Below are positions 7,345 through 15,288 of a stretch of 47,452 nucleotides of DNA, in pieces (position 1 is the first letter of the stretch; every line of letters begins with the position of its first letter). This stretch comes from Patescibacteria group bacterium. Its GTDB lineage: Bacteria; Patescibacteriota; Patescibacteriia; SG8-24. The translations under genes and the position numbers were made by a program. The DNA is taken from NCBI GenBank assembly GCA_028714475.1, contig JAQTNC010000006.1, positions 1 to 47,452 on the forward strand. Reading direction: 5' to 3'. The notes under the pieces are model-generated. The model had not been told where the DNA came from. It ran no database searches and worked only from the letters and a program-made list of their open reading frames with translations.

Positions 7345-8745
7345 TCAGTAATCTCCGGGGACGGTCGCGGAAATCATGCTGTTGGCGGAGCTGACGATTC
7401 GCTGGTATTCCGGCTGTTCCGGGGTCGGTTTGGTGTCAATCATGTAGGCGAACGCCTCCTCGACCGTGGCGTAATCGGTGCCGCGATACCAGGTTTTGGC
7501 CGTCAGCACCTGATTCACGAAGGGGGCAACACCTGGGTCGCCGGTCTGGCTCTTGATGAGGGTGCGCAGGGCGGTCGGGCGTTTGGTCGCTTGGAGGAAA
7601 AGCGTGGCCTGCTCCGGCTGGGCGGCGAACTGAAGGAAATCCCAAGCTTCGTTCACGTGGGTCGTCTTCTTGGAAACGACCTCGACCGGGTAGTGGGCCA
7701 GGCTGGCCGGCTTATTCGGCTCCACCTGCGGCATGGGCGCGGCAGCAAAGTCGAGGCGCGGCGCGCGTTCGGCAATCTGGCGGGCGTCAGCGGGGAAGCC
7801 GAAGTAGAAGGCCGTCTGGCCGGCGACGAAGGCGTCGAGGGAATTCGGCCGATCGGCGTTCCAGGTGTAGCTTTGCGAAGCGGGGTCGGCAAAGCTCTCG
7901 TAGAACAGGAGCGCCTCGACGCCGGGCGGGAACTGCACGACATCCTTGCTTTTGGTGCCGTACTGGTCCAGGCCGGGATAACCGTTGGCGTCCTCGAGCG
8001 GTGCGCCGTTCTGCAGCATGATGAGCGCGAGCAGGTCGGTATAATTGCGGACGTTAGCCGAGGTGCCGAGGGCGGCGCCGGACTGGCGAATCGCGCCGTC
8101 CGCGCCCTTCAGGGTGAGTGCCTGAACCTGATTCACGAACTCGTTCCAGTTGGCCGGCGGCTTCTCCAGGTTGGCTTTCTTCAGGAGCTCGCGGTTGTAA
8201 TATAGGCCAAGGGTGTCGAGCGAAAACGGCAGGCCGTAGATGCGCTGTTCGGGCAGGCCGTCCGCCTTCTCCGGCGGCGCCCACATGACCACGTCGCGGG
8301 CGGCGGCTTCGACGAAGCTGTTGCGCAATTCCAGCATGGACATCGTCGGCTTTTTCTTGTTTTCGGTGACGATCTGCTTTTGGTCGTTGACCGTGACGGT
8401 CGCCACCTGGATTTCCTTGGGCAACGGCAGGAGGCGGGCTTTCCAGCCGCGCAGGTCAACGTTCGGCAGGCTGAACATGTCCGGGCCGCGATTTTCGGCG
8501 AGGGCCGTCACGAGTTCGCGCTCATAGGTCTCGGTCGGAAAGACGCGGTAGTTTATCGTGACGTGCGGGTGGATTTTCTGGTAAGCATCGATGACGCCTT
8601 TCAGCGTCTCGGTCTGATCCTCCGTGCGCCAATATTCCAGCGTCACCGGCTTGGGAGCGGGAGTGGACGGCGTCCAAGGGCAGCCAGCGCCGGTCAGGGC
8701 GAGGGCGGCGAGGGCAAATCCGAAAAGATAGCGGTTTTTTTGCAT
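7345..8745 (-). CDS. Extracellular solute-binding lipoprotein (ABC family 1 type)
   Basis: 466 aa with a clean lipoprotein signal, FGFALAALALTGAGC. The fold markers are VTLEYWRTEDQTETLKGVIDAY, RGPDMFSLPNVDLRGW, YGLPFSLDTLGLYYNRELL, FYESFADPASQSYTWNADRP and VNEAWDFLQFAAQPEQA. It is a clear paralogue of 4855-6273 with the same length and domain order; galU lies between them. Binding of a sugar or oligosaccharide is the family expectation. No transporter membrane subunit is encoded in the window. Confidence 0.88.
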   Translation of the reverse strand: MQKNRYLFGFALAALALTGAGCPWTPSTPAPKPVTLEYWRTEDQTETLKGVIDAYQKIHPHVTINYRVFPTETYERELVTALAENRGPDMFSLPNVDLRGWKARLLPLPKEIQVATVTVNDQKQIVTENKKKPTMSMLELRNSFVEAAARDVVMWAPPEKADGLPEQRIYGLPFSLDTLGLYYNRELLKKANLEKPPANWNEFVNQVQALTLKGADGAIRQSGAALGTSANVRNYTDLLALIMLQNGAPLEDANGYPGLDQYGTKSKDVVQFPPGVEALLFYESFADPASQSYTWNADRPNSLDAFVAGQTAFYFGFPADARQIAERAPRLDFAAAPMPQVEPNKPASLAHYPVEVVSKKTTHVNEAWDFLQFAAQPEQATLFLQATKRPTALRTLIKSQTGDPGVAPFVNQVLTAKTWYRGTDYATVEEAFAYMIDTKPTPEQPEYQRIVSSANSMISATVPGDY

Positions 8746-8847
8746 AATTCGTAATGGTTCATGTTTATGATATCAAACGCCGACCGTGGCGGCTATGGGA
8801 CGAAAAATCCATGAAGGAATTCGGCGGTTGCGTCGATAAAACACGAA

Positions 8848-8868
8848 GACCCGCCGTAAGGGCGGGTC
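8848..8868 (-). terminator. Terminator of the HELCH metallopeptidase-like gene
   Basis: GACCCGCC-gtaag-GGCGGGTC, followed on the minus strand by TTCGTGTTTTATCG. It starts 9 bp past the stop at 8878. Confidence 0.75.
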
Positions 8869-8877
8869 GGGATGTCG

Positions 8878-9807
8878 TTACTCTATCTCGATGACGAGGG
8901 TCGGGATGTCGTCATGAAGATCGGCGTGGGCCTCGACAAAAGTCGCGAGCGAAAGATCGTCCGAATCGAGCACGGCCAGATCCTCCAGCAACCCGTGCTT
9001 TTCGAGCAACTGGATGAAATCCAGTCCGCCGTTCAGCATCTGGCGAGTCAGGCCGCAACAGATCCTGGGTGCCCCGCGCATTTCCTTGCCGCCGAACAGG
9101 CGACAAAGCGTGTGGATGAGCATGCCGTAGCCGCACCCGTCGAACCAGTAGTTGTCCAGTCGTGCCGCGTCACGCCCCCGGAACAGGCCGTCCTTGATCA
9201 GCCGACGGCGCAAACAATGGGCGGCCATTTCCGTCACGGCCTCGTTAAAGGCGAGGAAATGCCGGCCGGGATTCATGAATTCGATCATGCCGACCTGCAG
9301 CCCATACAGGACGCCTGCTAGAGGCCAGTTGTCGTCTTGTGGCCGAGGCGTGATGATCAGGATGCAAAAGAACCCGACGTGACACAACTCGTGCGACAAA
9401 CCTCCAGCCAACCGGTAACTCTTCCGATGCCATTCGGCGTTCAGATAAACATGGCCGAGTGAGCAGAAAGCCTTGCAGGTTTCCTTGTCCTTTTTCAGCT
9501 GCTGAAAGACGGCATCGCTCACCAGGTGGACGCGATTGGGACTCATCCTGGCCGGGGGTCGGCCGAGGTCAACCAGGTACCGGTCGAGTTGCTCAAGACA
9601 GGCTTGAATCACCTGCGCTTGCCGACGCGTCGGTTGGATTTCCGGAACGTCGTATGGCGGCGGCTGCGGCTCGAACTCGCGACCGCGATAGGAATCGATT
9701 TCGGCCTGGTCGAGCGGATTGAGGACGGCGACCCGATCGAACCATTTCTCTGAACCACGCGGGCGCCTTGAGGCGGCCGCGACTGCCAATTGAAAAGAAC
9801 CAGTCAT
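8878..9807 (-). CDS. Predicted zinc metallopeptidase-like protein (HELCH)
   Basis: About 309 aa from ATG 9807, which follows GAGGTG with good spacing; the track start at 9858 lacks an SD. The middle has GGLSHELCHVGFF, an HExxH zinc motif, and about 50 residues later AFNEAVTEMAAHCLRR, where the ExxxE-type Glu could be the third ligand as in gluzincins. No signal peptide, so probably cytosolic. The first 60 residues resemble a flexible Pro-rich region (GREFEPQPPPYDVPEIQP). Substrate unknown; I do not recognise a named family. It is alone between two terminators. Confidence 0.6.
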   Translation of the reverse strand: MTGSFQLAVAAASRRPRGSEKWFDRVAVLNPLDQAEIDSYRGREFEPQPPPYDVPEIQPTRRQAQVIQACLEQLDRYLVDLGRPPARMSPNRVHLVSDAVFQQLKKDKETCKAFCSLGHVYLNAEWHRKSYRLAGGLSHELCHVGFFCILIITPRPQDDNWPLAGVLYGLQVGMIEFMNPGRHFLAFNEAVTEMAAHCLRRRLIKDGLFRGRDAARLDNYWFDGCGYGMLIHTLCRLFGGKEMRGAPRICCGLTRQMLNGGLDFIQLLEKHGLLEDLAVLDSDDLSLATFVEAHADLHDDIPTLVIEIE

Positions 9808-9920
9808 GACACACCTCGCTGGTGGATGAGAATCATGGACGGCACCGATGCCATTCATAATTGACCGTATCAGTCAGCCAGTACGTCGGCAACGCATTGT
9901 CAAGGCGGCTACCCGAAATG

Positions 9921-9946
9921 AAAAAGCCGCTGATTAGCGGCGTTTT
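9921..9946. terminator. Terminator, 3' of DUF475 gene
   Basis: AAAAAGCCGCT-gatt-AGCGGCGTTTTT is symmetrical and could work in both directions. It lies beyond the stop of the leftward gene at 9985. Confidence 0.75.
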
Positions 9947-9984
9947 TCGCAATGTCTGGCGGGGGCCGGAAGCTAATGACTCGG

Positions 9985-10920
9985 TCATTCGGATATAACA
10001 TGCTTGGCCACCAGCTCGCGGCGCGACAGCCAGAAGAACAGGCCGACGACGGCGAAAGTGATGGCGGTCGGCAGCCAGATGGGCGCCTCGACGTTCATGG
10101 ACTCGGCGACCATGATGAGGCCGAGCAATCCGATGGAATACATGGCACCGTTCTTGAGGTAGCGATATTTCTTGACGGTCTCGACGCCGTGGATGGTGAA
10201 CCAGCGCACGACGTAAGCGCCGATGCCGTTGCCGACGAGGATGAGCGGTACGGAAATGGTGAAGGCGAAAGCGCCGAGCACGCCGTCAATCGAGAAGGTG
10301 GCATCGAGAATTTCCAGGTAGATGATCTTACTCACGTCCGACATGTGCTTGTTGCCGACGAGCTGTTTTTCCTGCTCCTCGGCGTTGTGCTTGAAGCCGT
10401 TCGTGATGAAGAAGGCGGTGGAGCCGACGACCGCGCCGAAGGCGGCGGCCTGGCTCACCCTCAGGGCGAGTCCGACGACCACGAGCAGGGCGATGGAAGC
10501 GACGGCGTAGAACCAGAATGACATCTTGCGGTGGATGTGCGATTCCCAGAAGAAGGCGTACTCCTTCTTTTCCATGAACAGCCAGTAGATGAAGAGGTAG
10601 ATGAGGTAGAGGCCGCCGCCAACGAGAAGGATGGGTTTCTGTGCCTCGATGATTTCGCGGACATGCGGGTCGGAGCTGAAGGTCGCGGTGATGGCGTTCA
10701 GAATGCCGAGGTCGGGATTGGAAAGATAGACGATGAGCAGCGGCAGGAGGCCGCGGACGACGAAAACGGCGATGAGGATGCCGTAAACGAGGAACCATCG
10801 GCGAGCCTTCTCCGACATGGTGCCGATGACTTCGGCATTGACGACGGCGTTGTCCACGCTCGAGACGATCTCGAAAAGCACGAGGCCGAGGACGATGACG
10901 ACGGCTTGAGTGAAATCCAT
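9985..10920 (-). CDS. DUF475 / TerC-like integral membrane protein
   Basis: 311 aa with eight or so TM helices. The N-terminus VIVLGLVLFEIVSSVDNAVVNAEVI holds the conserved acidic E...DN motif of the TerC/DUF475 group. A second acidic cluster, LEILDATFSIDGVLGAFA, mirrors it in the other half, as expected for this inverted-repeat membrane fold. The family is linked to metal-ion handling (TerC, MntP-like exporters), but the substrate of this member is unknown. Loops carry Glu/Lys runs (MEKKEYAFFWESHIHRK). Single gene, followed by a terminator. Confidence 0.85.
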   Translation of the reverse strand: MDFTQAVVIVLGLVLFEIVSSVDNAVVNAEVIGTMSEKARRWFLVYGILIAVFVVRGLLPLLIVYLSNPDLGILNAITATFSSDPHVREIIEAQKPILLVGGGLYLIYLFIYWLFMEKKEYAFFWESHIHRKMSFWFYAVASIALLVVVGLALRVSQAAAFGAVVGSTAFFITNGFKHNAEEQEKQLVGNKHMSDVSKIIYLEILDATFSIDGVLGAFAFTISVPLILVGNGIGAYVVRWFTIHGVETVKKYRYLKNGAMYSIGLLGLIMVAESMNVEAPIWLPTAITFAVVGLFFWLSRRELVAKHVISE

Positions 10921-10968
10921 ATGGGTTGATTGTAGCGGAACACGGTCGTTATTAAAAGATGCGCGGCC

Positions 10969-11034
10969 AAAAAAAAACAGCCTGACCCGGGTTTGGGGCG
11001 TTCAAGGATGAACGCCCGACCTTGGTCAAGGCTG
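10969..11034 (-). terminator. Terminator of hypothetical gene 11026-11490
   Basis: On the minus strand CAGCCTTGACC ... GGTCAGGCTG encloses a second stem (GGGCGTTC-atcctt-GAACGCCC), followed by nine Ts. Confidence 0.75.
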
Positions 11035-11490
11035 ATGGCGCAACCAGACTTCCATGAGGGTGCCGCAGGACATCTCACGCTTGGCACACAAGGCGTCCTC
11101 ATTAACCTGTAGCACGAACCATTCTCGGCAATCACCCGTGTGGACATAGACGCTGGCCGTGAATTCGTCCGGTCCGGTCCGTCGAACGACAAGGTGGTCG
11201 CCGGCGCGGTTCACGCCGACTATCTCCACGGTGTCGCCGACCGAACGGGATCCGAAACTCATCATGATCGACGCCCCGCCGCAAACTTTGGTGTCCCGTC
11301 CATAGATGCGAACGAAACTCCTCTCGTTCTCGTCGTACTGCAGCCGAACATAGATGTAGCAGGCGGGCGCCGCCGGACAATCCTCCTCTTCGAGGGCCGG
11401 AACGACTCCTGATCGGCAACTCCCCGGCCTCGACGCCGGCGATTCGGACGAGCCGCGCAAAAAACGAACAATTTCATCTCCATGAGCCAC
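11026..11490 (-). CDS. Hypothetical protein, GTG start
   Basis: 154 aa beginning with GTG, fixed by AAGGAGG five nt upstream. No signal peptide or TM helix. The sequence has a low-complexity N-terminus, then a probable small beta-barrel (SRSVGDTVEIVGVNRAGDHLVVRRTGPDEFTASVYV) and five or six scattered Cys (DCPAAPAC, VCGG, DCREW, LCAK, SCGT). Family not recognised. It has its own TTGACA-16-TATTGT promoter, which faces away from the gene at 11748. Confidence 0.65.
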   Translation of the reverse strand: MAHGDEIVRFLRGSSESPASRPGSCRSGVVPALEEEDCPAAPACYIYVRLQYDENERSFVRIYGRDTKVCGGASIMMSFGSRSVGDTVEIVGVNRAGDHLVVRRTGPDEFTASVYVHTGDCREWFVLQVNEDALCAKREMSCGTLMEVWLRHQP

Positions 11491-11541
11491 GCTGACCTCC
11501 TTGCTTTCCCGTGGCAGCGAATTGGCTATGGGAAGAATTTA

Positions 11542-11569
11542 ACAATAACGAAATCAGGAAAAATGTCAA
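11542..11569 (-). promoter_or_regulatory. Promoter of hypothetical gene 11026-11490
   Basis: Minus strand TTGACA (11564-11569), 16-nt spacer, TATTGT (11542-11547). Confidence 0.65.
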
Positions 11570-11686
11570 TTCTTGAATACGGGCGGATTCTCAGAAAACC
11601 AAAGGTAACGACAGGGGTCGAAATTACTTACCTGCCGACCCCAGGAAACGAGGATGGCGGGTTGCCTCGTCCGGCCTCATGCCGCC

Positions 11687-11716
11687 TTGATAGATCATCC
11701 GTAAATGGTTTAACAT
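11687..11716 (+). promoter_or_regulatory. Promoter of the FGE-sulfatase-fold gene
   Basis: TTGATA at 11687-11692 and TAACAT at 11711-11716 (18-nt spacer; TTAACA at 17). An SD GGGAGGAAGTG directly precedes the ATG at 11748. Confidence 0.5.
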
Positions 11717-11747
11717 GGGCACCAGGCCTTTCCATTGGGAGGAAGTG

Positions 11748-12596
11748 ATGAAAAAATTCGCCATCGTTTGTGTTGCTTGGCTTGCTCTCGCCGATGGGGT
11801 TTTCGCGTCGCCGCCGAACACCGAACCGGGGCGGCCCACGACTGACGCTCGCTTGAATCAACCCGCCGACAAAGCCTCGACGCCTGCCGCCTGTCCCGAT
11901 GACATGGTGCTGGTGGAAGGCGAATACTGCGCGGCCGTCCGCCACGTCTGCCTGAAAAAGCGTGACAAGATCTGCCAGAAATGGCGGGTGGGCATGGCCG
12001 AGTGCGTCGGGAAAAAAACGCCGATGCGTTTCTGCATTGACCGCTACGAGTGGCCGAACAGAGCCGGTGCCGTCCCCCAAGTGCTTGTTACCTGGGACGA
12101 AGCTCGCGAGGCGTGCGAATCGGTCGGGAAGCGCCTCTGCGACAACCACGAATGGACGACCGCCTGTGAGGGACCGGAGCGCCTGCCCGTACCCTACGGA
12201 TGGGAGCGCGATAAGAAGGCGTGCAACATTGACCAGCCTTGGCGCAACCCAAACTGGAAAAAACTGGTGCGACGCGGCACGCCCGAATCAGCGGCCGAAA
12301 TGGCCAGACTCGACGGTCGCGTGCCGTCCGGGGCGATGGCCGGCTGTGTTTCGGCTTTCGGCGTGCACGACCTGACCGGCAACGCTGACGAGTGGGTGGT
12401 GAACTCATCCAATCCGCGGGACGTTCCCGGTCAAAGAATCGGCCCGCGCTTTTTCAAGGGCGGCCATTGGGCCATCGGCGCACGCACCAACTGCCGTGCC
12501 GAAACCGATGGGCACAGCACACAGAAATATTTCCTCGGATACGCCGAGGGTTTCCGCTGCTGTGCCGCCGGGAAACCTGCAGCCACCCCGGACTAG
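11748..12596 (+). CDS. Exported formylglycine-generating-enzyme (SUMF1-fold) protein
   Basis: 282 aa from ATG 11748 (SD GGGAGG); the track start 11715 adds residues before the signal peptide KKFAIVCVAWLALADGVFA. Family markers are PDDMVLVEGEYCA near the start of the domain, MRFCIDRYEWPN, VTWDEAREACESVGKRLCDNHEWTTACEGP, VHDLTGNADEWVV, KGGHW and the terminal YAEGFRCCA. The catalytic Cys pair arrangement of true sulfatase-activating enzymes is not evident, so a non-catalytic binding role at the cell surface is as likely as oxidase activity. It contains eleven or more Cys, plausible for an exported disulfide protein. Single gene with its own promoter. Confidence 0.82.
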   Translation: MKKFAIVCVAWLALADGVFASPPNTEPGRPTTDARLNQPADKASTPAACPDDMVLVEGEYCAAVRHVCLKKRDKICQKWRVGMAECVGKKTPMRFCIDRYEWPNRAGAVPQVLVTWDEAREACESVGKRLCDNHEWTTACEGPERLPVPYGWERDKKACNIDQPWRNPNWKKLVRRGTPESAAEMARLDGRVPSGAMAGCVSAFGVHDLTGNADEWVVNSSNPRDVPGQRIGPRFFKGGHWAIGARTNCRAETDGHSTQKYFLGYAEGFRCCAAGKPAATPD

Positions 12597-12645
12597 AAAC
12601 GCCAGCTTGACGCTGGATTCTGGCTCCAACGAACTTCGCTTAGAC

Positions 12646-12682
12646 AGCCTCGCTAAACAAGCGGGGCTTTCTGTTATTTTTT
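12646..12682 (+). terminator. Terminator of the FGE-sulfatase-fold gene
   Basis: AGCCTCGCT-aaaca-AGCGGGGCT with one G-T pair, followed by a T-rich stretch ending TTATTTTTT. Confidence 0.65.
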
Positions 12683-12698
12683 CGCGATGATTAACAAA

Positions 12699-12725
12699 AC
12701 GGCTTCCCCAGAAAAGAGAAGCCGT
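12699..12725 (-). terminator. Terminator of the polysaccharide deacetylase gene
   Basis: ACGGCTTC-cccagaaaaga-GAAGCCGT, followed on the minus strand by TTTGTTAATC. Ends just 10 bp past the stop at 12735. Confidence 0.7.
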
Positions 12726-12734
12726 CACGACGCA

Positions 12735-13526
12735 TTACGGGTAACACCGCTTGACGATCTTGATGAGGCCCGGCAACGAATCTCCAACGCCCACGGACGC
12801 TACCATGAAGGCATTTTCCTGCCGACCGAATTCCGTCCTGTTCGTGCCGCGAGCCGAGAGGTACCCGGCCTTGCGAACCGCCTCGATGACGCGTTTGTTG
12901 GCGTCGCCGAACGGATAGGCGAAGAACTCTGTCGGCTTGCCGAGATGACTTTCGATGATCCGCTTGCTTTCCTCGATTTCACGGATCAACACCGTCTCGT
13001 ACACCCCGGTCAGGTAGCAGTGCGACCTCGAATGAGAGCCGATGGTCATGCCTTTGGCGTCCAGATCCTTCACCTGTTCCCACGTGAGTTCGGTGCCGGA
13101 GTCAACCACGCTCGTCGCCACGAAAAAGGTGGCGGTCATGCCGTACTTCATGAGCACTGGCAGGGCGTGACGGTAAGAACCGCGGTACCCGTCATCAAAC
13201 GTGATGACGATGGCGTATTTCGGCAAAGGCACTCCGTCTGCCAGACAACTAACCACTTGTCCGTATGACACAATCGGGTAGCCTTGGTCGTGCAGATACT
13301 GCATCTGAGCCGCAAACGCGCGCGGGGAAACCGTGTTGGAGCGCAGGGCCGCAGGTTCATCGGGCGTGGAAATGGCGATGCGATGATACAGGAGCACCAA
13401 GGCGTGACACCGGCCGTTACCTCTGACGTCATCGGCCGTGCCGGGAACTTCGCCTGCGGTCACGGCTGACAGCAGCAAGATGAAAACCGTGACGGCAACA
13501 GACAGGAGCGACCTGGGCCGCCTCAT
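12735..13526 (-). CDS. Exported polysaccharide deacetylase (NodB/CE4 domain)
   Basis: 263 aa from ATG 13526, which has GGAGG five nt upstream; the track start at 13760 is not plausible. Signal peptide RSLLSVAVTVFILLLSAVTA. CE4 motifs are present: ALVLLYHRI, VITFDDGYRGSY (metal/catalytic Asp pair), IGSHSRSHCYL (HxxxH metal ligands) and FFAYPFGDANKRVIEAVRKAGY. It is expected to remove acetyl groups from a cell-wall or surface polysaccharide outside the membrane. A 23-codon ORF overlaps its start (ATGA), and a promoter with a palindrome over the -10 lies upstream. Confidence 0.9.
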   Translation of the reverse strand: MRRPRSLLSVAVTVFILLLSAVTAGEVPGTADDVRGNGRCHALVLLYHRIAISTPDEPAALRSNTVSPRAFAAQMQYLHDQGYPIVSYGQVVSCLADGVPLPKYAIVITFDDGYRGSYRHALPVLMKYGMTATFFVATSVVDSGTELTWEQVKDLDAKGMTIGSHSRSHCYLTGVYETVLIREIEESKRIIESHLGKPTEFFAYPFGDANKRVIEAVRKAGYLSARGTNRTEFGRQENAFMVASVGVGDSLPGLIKIVKRCYP

Positions 13527-13594
13527 GACGGCCTCCGACAGGGCAGACCAAAGAAGCCGATGCCGACCGATAGGGTCTTGATAATCTTGTTCAC
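13523..13594 (-). CDS. 23-residue upstream ORF coupled to the deacetylase
   Basis: Too short for the ORF track. It reads GTG-start MNKIIKTLSVGIGFFGLPCRRPS, with a strong SD (CAAGGAGG, 6 nt before the GTG). Its TGA overlaps the deacetylase ATG as ATGA. The SD here is better than the deacetylase's own, so ribosomes probably load here and re-initiate. The peptide looks like a signal-peptide start, so it may be a leader peptide or the remnant of an original N-terminus lost by a frameshift. Confidence 0.5.
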   Translation of the reverse strand: MNKIIKTLSVGIGFFGLPCRRPS

Positions 13595-13624
13595 GCTTTG
13601 CCTCCTTGTGTTGGCAAAGAACAG

Positions 13625-13662
13625 TCCGCCCAAATGATAGTTTAGGCGGAAAAGACATGCAA
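13625..13662 (-). promoter_or_regulatory. Deacetylase promoter with palindrome over the -10
   Basis: Minus strand TTGCAT (13657-13662), 17-nt spacer, TATCAT (13634-13639). TCCGCC...GGCGGA (13625-13650) is a 26-bp imperfect palindrome centred on the -10, a likely repressor site. Confidence 0.6.
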
Positions 13663-13753
13663 GGAGGGGGCTCACGCCGACCTCTTCCATTTTTCGGGGC
13701 AAAATCGTACCCTAATGCCAAAATCCCAGACCTGATTATCACCGAAAAAGAAT

Positions 13754-14299
13754 GTGACAAAGCCCGTCAACAAAGCCAAGCCCATCGCCGTCACGGACGT
13801 CGAGACCACCGGTCTTGCCGCCGGTTTTCACGAGATCATTGAGATTGGGTTGGTTCTGCTCGCGCCGGATGACTTGCGGACGATTTCGGAACTCTCACTC
13901 AAAGTGAAGCCGCGCTATCCGTTTCGAATGGACTGGGGCGCGGCGCGCGTGAACGGGTATTGCGAACGAGATTGGTGTGAGGCCGTTGATTTGGAAACCG
14001 CGTTATGGCGGTACGTGGACCTGACTGACGGTGCCGTCTTCGCCGCGCACAACGTAAACTTCGACTGGTCGTTCATGAGCCACGCTTTCGAGACGACTGG
14101 CATTCGACATTCGCTCGCGCCGCATATGCTCTGTACCATGGCCATGGCCGGCGACCGGCTTCGGCCGCACGGGCTCCAAAGCCGCAGCCTGAAATCCGTC
14201 GCGACCTTCCTCGGCCTGCCGCCTGAAGCCGAAATCCACCGCGCCATCAATGGCGCGCGGTTGGCGGCGGAGATATATAGGAAGCTGGCGGAAAAATAG
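13754..14299 (+). CDS. DnaQ-like 3'-5' exonuclease family protein, ExoIII Asp missing
   Basis: 181 aa with a GTG start. ExoI motif VTDVETTG (D15, E17) and ExoII motif NVNFDWSF (D104) of the DEDDh exonuclease fold are intact. The ExoIII motif reads HRAINGARL: the His is present (H162) but the position normally held by the fourth acidic residue (HxAxxDA) is Gly167 (codon GGC, one base from GAC). The protein may therefore be a weakly active or nucleic-acid-binding form. It is a stand-alone domain with no polymerase fusion. No good SD is visible. Confidence 0.82.
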   Translation: MTKPVNKAKPIAVTDVETTGLAAGFHEIIEIGLVLLAPDDLRTISELSLKVKPRYPFRMDWGAARVNGYCERDWCEAVDLETALWRYVDLTDGAVFAAHNVNFDWSFMSHAFETTGIRHSLAPHMLCTMAMAGDRLRPHGLQSRSLKSVATFLGLPPEAEIHRAINGARLAAEIYRKLAEK

Positions 14300-14318
14300 A
14301 CTATTTTTGGTTTCAAGG

Positions 14319-14696
14319 CTACGCCGTGAATCCGAGACAGGCGAGCACGAGGCCGAATAGCAGCAGTGTCACCAAAAGCATCGACCATTTCTGGTTTCCT
14401 GTTTTTGCCCACCTTTTTTTCATTTTGTCTGGCAGAAGCAAAACGTCTAGCCCCTTTGCCAAAGTGAGCCATCCCAAGATGGTGACGACGACCCGCCAAT
14501 CCCACGCCCACACATTATGCGCGAGCACCATGGCGATGCCTATCACTAAACTAACCACTCCCCAAAAAAACATCGTTGCCTCGTTTTCCATTTCGGCGAT
14601 TAATTTCCCTAGGCGTTTTGGTTTCATCATTAGAGCGAGCGAGACCGCAACAAACGTCATCCCCCAAACCTCGGCTAAGTATTTTGATAAGTTCAT
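14319..14696 (-). CDS. Small integral membrane protein, unknown function
   Basis: 125 aa from ATG 14696 (MNLSKYLAEVWGMTF); the track ORF to 14876 extends into the repeat R2 and is unlikely to be coding there. Four hydrophobic helices are predicted (about 9-25, 43-60, 68-85, 105-123) with a Lys/Arg-rich loop, PDKMKKRWAKTGNQKW, between the last two. No SD. Family not recognised. It converges with the exonuclease gene, 19 bp apart. Confidence 0.6.
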   Translation of the reverse strand: MNLSKYLAEVWGMTFVAVSLALMMKPKRLGKLIAEMENEATMFFWGVVSLVIGIAMVLAHNVWAWDWRVVVTILGWLTLAKGLDVLLLPDKMKKRWAKTGNQKWSMLLVTLLLFGLVLACLGFTA

Positions 14697-14786
14697 GTTG
14701 AAATGCTTTAAGAATATGTGTTGACTTGCGTCTATTTTATCACAAAACGAATCCCGCCGCGCCTCGGCCACCGTCCCGAAAATATT

Positions 14787-14862
14787 CCCTGAGCGGAATG
14801 CAGTCGGCGCACCATAATGTATTATTGCGCCGCCGCCCCGGCCCGGGAGCCGGGGCGAAGGG
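14787..14862. repeat. Dispersed nested palindrome, copy R2
   Basis: CCCTGAGCG...CGAAGGG, inverted relative to R1 at 3019-3093 and about 92% identical. Contains GGCGCACcATAATGTATTATTgCGCC and CCCCGGCccgggaGCCGGGG stems. Confidence 0.8.
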
Positions 14863-15114
14863 CGGCACATAAACAACGTCCGGCCGGGCGGGGTGCCCTT
14901 CTCGGCGCGCTCGCCGCTCCAGTCACGCCGCCATTCCGGCGAAAGCCGAGAACCAGACAGAAACCCGTGCTCCCGCCGGTCGGGCCCGCTTCCGTCGACA
15001 GCGCTCGCGCTGGATGCGTAATTGCGCGAGCGATTGTCTCCGGAACCGGGTCCGCCCGTCGGTCGCCCCGCTCCGCGTCACCCGCGGCTTCTACTTACAA
15101 CCATTTATTAGTAA

Positions 15115-15160
15115 GCGCTCGGCCTGCGGGAGCCGCCAAGCATGGCGGCTTGGCCTCGCG
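15115..15160. repeat. Inverted repeat A' upstream of the AbiEii-like gene
   Basis: 46 bp (GCGCTCGGCCTGCGGGAG...) whose reverse complement recurs at 16646-16691 with three mismatches. It contains the palindrome GCCGCCaagcatGGCGGC. Weaker similarity continues on both sides, including an ATTAG outside and TTCCGCAA inside. Confidence 0.85.
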
Positions 15161-15268
15161 AAATGAAGTCATCTATTCCGCAATGTGTGCTTCGCACATC
15201 TTATATCCCCAAGATGTAGGGCTTTGATATTGTCGGCGCCATTGACATCGAAGCCGTTTTGCGGGAGT

Positions 15269-15288
15269 GTGTGTACATTCCTACACAC
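15269..15288 (+). promoter_or_regulatory. GTGTGTA/TACACAC inverted repeat before the AbiEii-like gene
   Basis: Perfect 7-bp arms with a 6-nt loop, 8 bp upstream of ATG 15297. It could be an operator for autoregulation or an mRNA hairpin at the ribosome site. Confidence 0.45.

Noticed and set aside
14817-15227. 136-aa track ORF in the repeat region
   Set aside because: It begins inside palindrome R2, shares its first residues with an ORF produced by copy R1, has no SD and no family match.
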